A stretch of DNA of 64,000 nt from Poindextera sp036272595 (GTDB taxonomy: Bacteria; Pseudomonadota; Alphaproteobacteria; Caulobacterales; Caulobacteraceae). This document shows, in pieces, positions 61,748 to 64,000 of the stretch. Within the stretch, counting starts at the first letter, position 1, and the number at the start of each line of letters is the position of its first letter. The stretch covers positions 74,844 to 138,843 of the forward strand of contig DATAYM010000058.1 in NCBI GenBank assembly GCA_036272595.1, in the 5' to 3' direction. A program made the translations under genes and the position numbers. The notes beneath the pieces were generated by a model. It worked only from the letters and a program-made list of their open reading frames with translations. It was not told the DNA's origin and ran no database searches.

Positions 61748-64000
61748 GTGTCCGACCTCCCAACCCCTCGCATCAGCGACCTTGCCCGCGTCGATGCGCC
61801 GTCCGCCTATCTCGAAGGCCTGAATCCGGAGCAGAAGCGCGCGGTCGAGGCGATCGATGGGCCGGTGCTGGTGCTGGCCGGCGCCGGCACCGGCAAGACC
61901 CGCGTGCTCACCACTCGCCTGGTTCACATTCTCGCGACCGGCCGCGCCCGGCCCTGGGAACTGCTCGCCGTCACCTTCACCAACAAGGCCGCGCGCGAGA
62001 TGCGCCATCGGATCGCCGACCTGATCGGCGGCCAGTCGGAGGGGCTGCGCTGGCTGGGCACCTTCCATTCCATCGCCGCCCAGATCCTGCGCCGCCACGC
62101 CGAGCTGGTGGGGCTGAAGTCCAACTACACCATCATCGACGTCGACGATCAGGAGCGGCTGATCAAGCAGCTCCTGGAAGCCGAGAACATCGACGCCAAG
62201 CGCTGGACGCCGGGGCATCTGGCCGGGCTGATCGACCACTGGAAGAACCGCGGCTGGACCCCCGACCGGCTGCCGCCGGCGGAAGGCGCGCACTTCGCCA
62301 ACAACAAGGGCGCGGCGCTGTACAAGATGTACCAGGATCGCCTGCGCGTGCTGAACGCCTGCGATTTCGGCGACCTGCTGCTGCACAACCTGACCATCTT
62401 CCAGGCCAATCCGGACGTGCTGGGCGAATACCACGACCGCTTCCACTACATCCTGGTCGACGAGTACCAGGACACCAACGTCGCCCAGTACCTGTGGCTG
62501 CGCCTGCTGGCGCAGAAGCGGCAGAACCTGTGCTGCGTCGGCGACGACGACCAGTCGATCTACGGCTGGCGCGGCGCCGAGGTCGACAACATCCTGCGCT
62601 TCGAGCGCGACTTCCCGGGCGCCGAGGTGGTCCGGCTGGAGCGCAACTACCGCTCCACCCAGCACATCCTGGCCGCCGCCTCCGGCCTGATCGCCGCCAA
62701 CAAGGGCCGGCTGGGCAAGACGCTGTGGACCGAGGCTCAGGGCGGGACCAAGGTCGGCGTGCGCGGGGTCTGGGACGGCGAGGCGGAAAGCCGGCTGATC
62801 GGCGACGAGATCGAGCGCGCCAAGCGCGGCGGCCGCCGCTATCGCGACATGGCCATCCTGGTGCGGGCCTCGTTCCAGATGCGCGCCTTCGAAGAGCGGT
62901 TCGTGCTGCTGCAGATCCCCTACACGGTGGTCGGCGGCCCGCGCTTCTTCGAGCGCGCCGAGATCCGCGACGCCCACGCCTATCTGCGGCTGATCCAGTC
63001 GGAGGACGACGACCTCGCCTTCGAGCGCATCGTCAACGTGCCGAAGCGCGGCATCGGCGATACCACGGTCAGCCGGCTTCTGCAGTTCGCCCGCGCCAAG
63101 GCCGTTTCCGCCAGCCTGGCGGCGCGCGGCCTGGTCACCACCGACGAGCTGCAGCCGCGCACGCGCACGGCGCTGGCCAACTTCCTGCGCGACATGGACC
63201 GCTGGCGCTCGCTGAAGGACAGCCTCGGCCACCAGCGCCTGCTCGAGACCATCCTGGAGGAGAGCGGCTATACCGACGCGCTTCGCCTGGACAAGGGGCC
63301 GACCAGCCAGACGCGGCTGGAGAACCTGAAGGAGCTGGTCCAGTCCATGGGCGCCTTCGAGACCCTGGAAGCCTACCTGGAGCATGTCTCCCTGGTCATG
63401 GACCTGGATCGCGACGCCACCGGCGACGCCGTGCAGATCATGACCCTGCACTCGGCCAAGGGGCTGGAGTTCCCGCTGGTCTTCCTGCCCGGCTGGGAGG
63501 AAGGCGTCTTCCCCAGCCAGCGCAGCATGGACGAGAAGGGCGAAAAGGGGCTCGAGGAGGAGCGCCGGCTCGCCTACGTCGGCATCACCCGGGCCCGCGA
63601 GGAGGCGCGCATCTCCTTCGCCGCCAACCGCCAGGTCTACGGCCGCTGGACCAGCCAGCTGCCCAGCCGCTTCGTCGACGAGATGCCGGTGGACCACGTC
63701 GAGGCCGCGTCGGAGACCGGCTACTACGGCGGCGGCCCCGGCATGCGCGAGGCCAACTCGCGCTGGGACGACAACAACACCACCTTCGGCTCCGGCTACG
63801 CCTCCCCCGGCTGGCGCCGCGCCCAGGAGCGCAACTACCGCGGCGGCCCGGCCGGCGTCACCCAGGTGATCGAGGGCGAGGGCCGGCTGGTCGCCGTCTC
63901 CGAACCCTCCGCCACCGGCGATTACAAGCTCGGCGACCGCGTCTTCCACGTGAAGTTCGGCTACGGCGCCATCCGCCACATCGAGGGCAACAAGCTCACC
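61748..64000 (+). CDS. UvrD/PcrA-type superfamily 1 DNA helicase, 3' end outside window
   Basis: The reading frame starts at GTG 61748 and stays open to the end, giving 751 residues without a stop. Walker A is LAGAGTGKTRVL (residues 43-54), followed by TFTNKAAREMRHR (motif Ia), LVDEYQDTN (motif II), GDDDQSIYGWRGAEV (motif III), ERNYRSTQHIL (motif IV), MTLHSAKGLEFPLVFLP (motif V) and RRLAYVGITRARE (motif VI). The C-terminal GDRVFHVKFGYG is the start of the RNA-polymerase-binding-like UvrD tail. It unwinds DNA in repair and replication. The exact start is uncertain; the last part is missing. Confidence 0.95.
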   Translation, partial: MSDLPTPRISDLARVDAPSAYLEGLNPEQKRAVEAIDGPVLVLAGAGTGKTRVLTTRLVHILATGRARPWELLAVTFTNKAAREMRHRIADLIGGQSEGLRWLGTFHSIAAQILRRHAELVGLKSNYTIIDVDDQERLIKQLLEAENIDAKRWTPGHLAGLIDHWKNRGWTPDRLPPAEGAHFANNKGAALYKMYQDRLRVLNACDFGDLLLHNLTIFQANPDVLGEYHDRFHYILVDEYQDTNVAQYLWLRLLAQKRQNLCCVGDDDQSIYGWRGAEVDNILRFERDFPGAEVVRLERNYRSTQHILAAASGLIAANKGRLGKTLWTEAQGGTKVGVRGVWDGEAESRLIGDEIERAKRGGRRYRDMAILVRASFQMRAFEERFVLLQIPYTVVGGPRFFERAEIRDAHAYLRLIQSEDDDLAFERIVNVPKRGIGDTTVSRLLQFARAKAVSASLAARGLVTTDELQPRTRTALANFLRDMDRWRSLKDSLGHQRLLETILEESGYTDALRLDKGPTSQTRLENLKELVQSMGAFETLEAYLEHVSLVMDLDRDATGDAVQIMTLHSAKGLEFPLVFLPGWEEGVFPSQRSMDEKGEKGLEEERRLAYVGITRAREEARISFAANRQVYGRWTSQLPSRFVDEMPVDHVEAASETGYYGGGPGMREANSRWDDNNTTFGSGYASPGWRRAQERNYRGGPAGVTQVIEGEGRLVAVSEPSATGDYKLGDRVFHVKFGYGAIRHIEGNKLT

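Noticed and set aside
61334..63979. Minus-strand frame of 881 codons opposite the helicase
   Set aside because: Only its last 84 codons (small membrane protein B) are supported; the rest mirrors the UvrD coding sequence, which has every helicase motif.

Overview
The window is about 68-70% GC and densely coded. It looks like chromosomal DNA of a Caulobacteraceae alphaproteobacterium, with Phenylobacterium or Caulobacter most likely. The main evidence is a circularly permuted two-piece tmRNA with a Caulobacter-like tag (AANDNFAQEYALAA), an SspB-alpha ClpXP adaptor beside it, an ilvB leader-peptide attenuator, and many acyl-CoA/CoA-transferase genes. The genus is inference.

Layout. 1-2430: a DUF6065-like protein cut by the window edge, a His-rich secreted protein, an outer-membrane barrel protein and a 5'-truncated MarR/OhrR remnant. 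2447-5985: a membrane protein, a lipoprotein hydrolase with an acyl-CoA dehydrogenase, and a divergent hotdog thioesterase. 6395-9236: a DevBCA-like ABC exporter. 9290-9659: an orphan antitoxin with a toxin remnant. 9758-17742: an accessory catabolic stretch (MFE-2-like SDR, ACMSD-type amidohydrolase, pectinacetylesterase-like hydrolase, LysR regulator, two tandem GPH symporters, ureidoglycolate-lyase-like protein). 17752-26262: housekeeping and envelope genes (Mrp, HflK-HflC, HAD phosphatase, SerB, MiaA, L,D-transpeptidase, DUF882 peptidase). 26276-30102: a siderophore receptor/Sel1/PiuC iron operon with a Fur-box-like site. 30299-36112: ABC and MFS exporters, a semialdehyde dehydrogenase and a hydrolase. 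36281-41663: a large autotransporter facing a LuxR-type regulator. 41751-45304: ilv leader, attenuator, ilvB, ilvH and an epoxide hydrolase. 45338-50672: paired acyl-CoA dehydrogenases, an APH-like kinase and a frameshifted CoA transferase. 50717-56935: a small secreted protein, PhyH-type dioxygenase, IspZ-like protein, ssrA, sspB, thioesterase, C13 peptidase and a serine hydrolase. 57017-58074: an AbrB/PemK toxin-antitoxin pair and a GxxExxY gene enclosed by near-perfect inverted repeats. 58173-64000: fumC, a type III polyketide synthase, an RHH protein, two paralogous small membrane proteins and the start of a UvrD/PcrA helicase.

Four items stand out. The GxxExxY nuclease-fold gene has inverted-repeat arms that are partly coding, so it looks like a minimal repeat-gene cassette; a gene-less relative of the repeat lies at 21324-21408. 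The permuted ssrA gene sits next to the adaptor that delivers its tagged products to ClpXP. The ilv operon has a legible Ile-Ile-Leu-Val-Leu leader and terminator. The tandem single-pass proteins at 61037-61588 share an AHTP-L-PGQP tail that I do not recognise. Three gene remnants (MarR/OhrR, RelE-type toxin, CoA transferase) can be read directly. No transposase, integrase, CRISPR array, rRNA or ordinary tRNA was seen.
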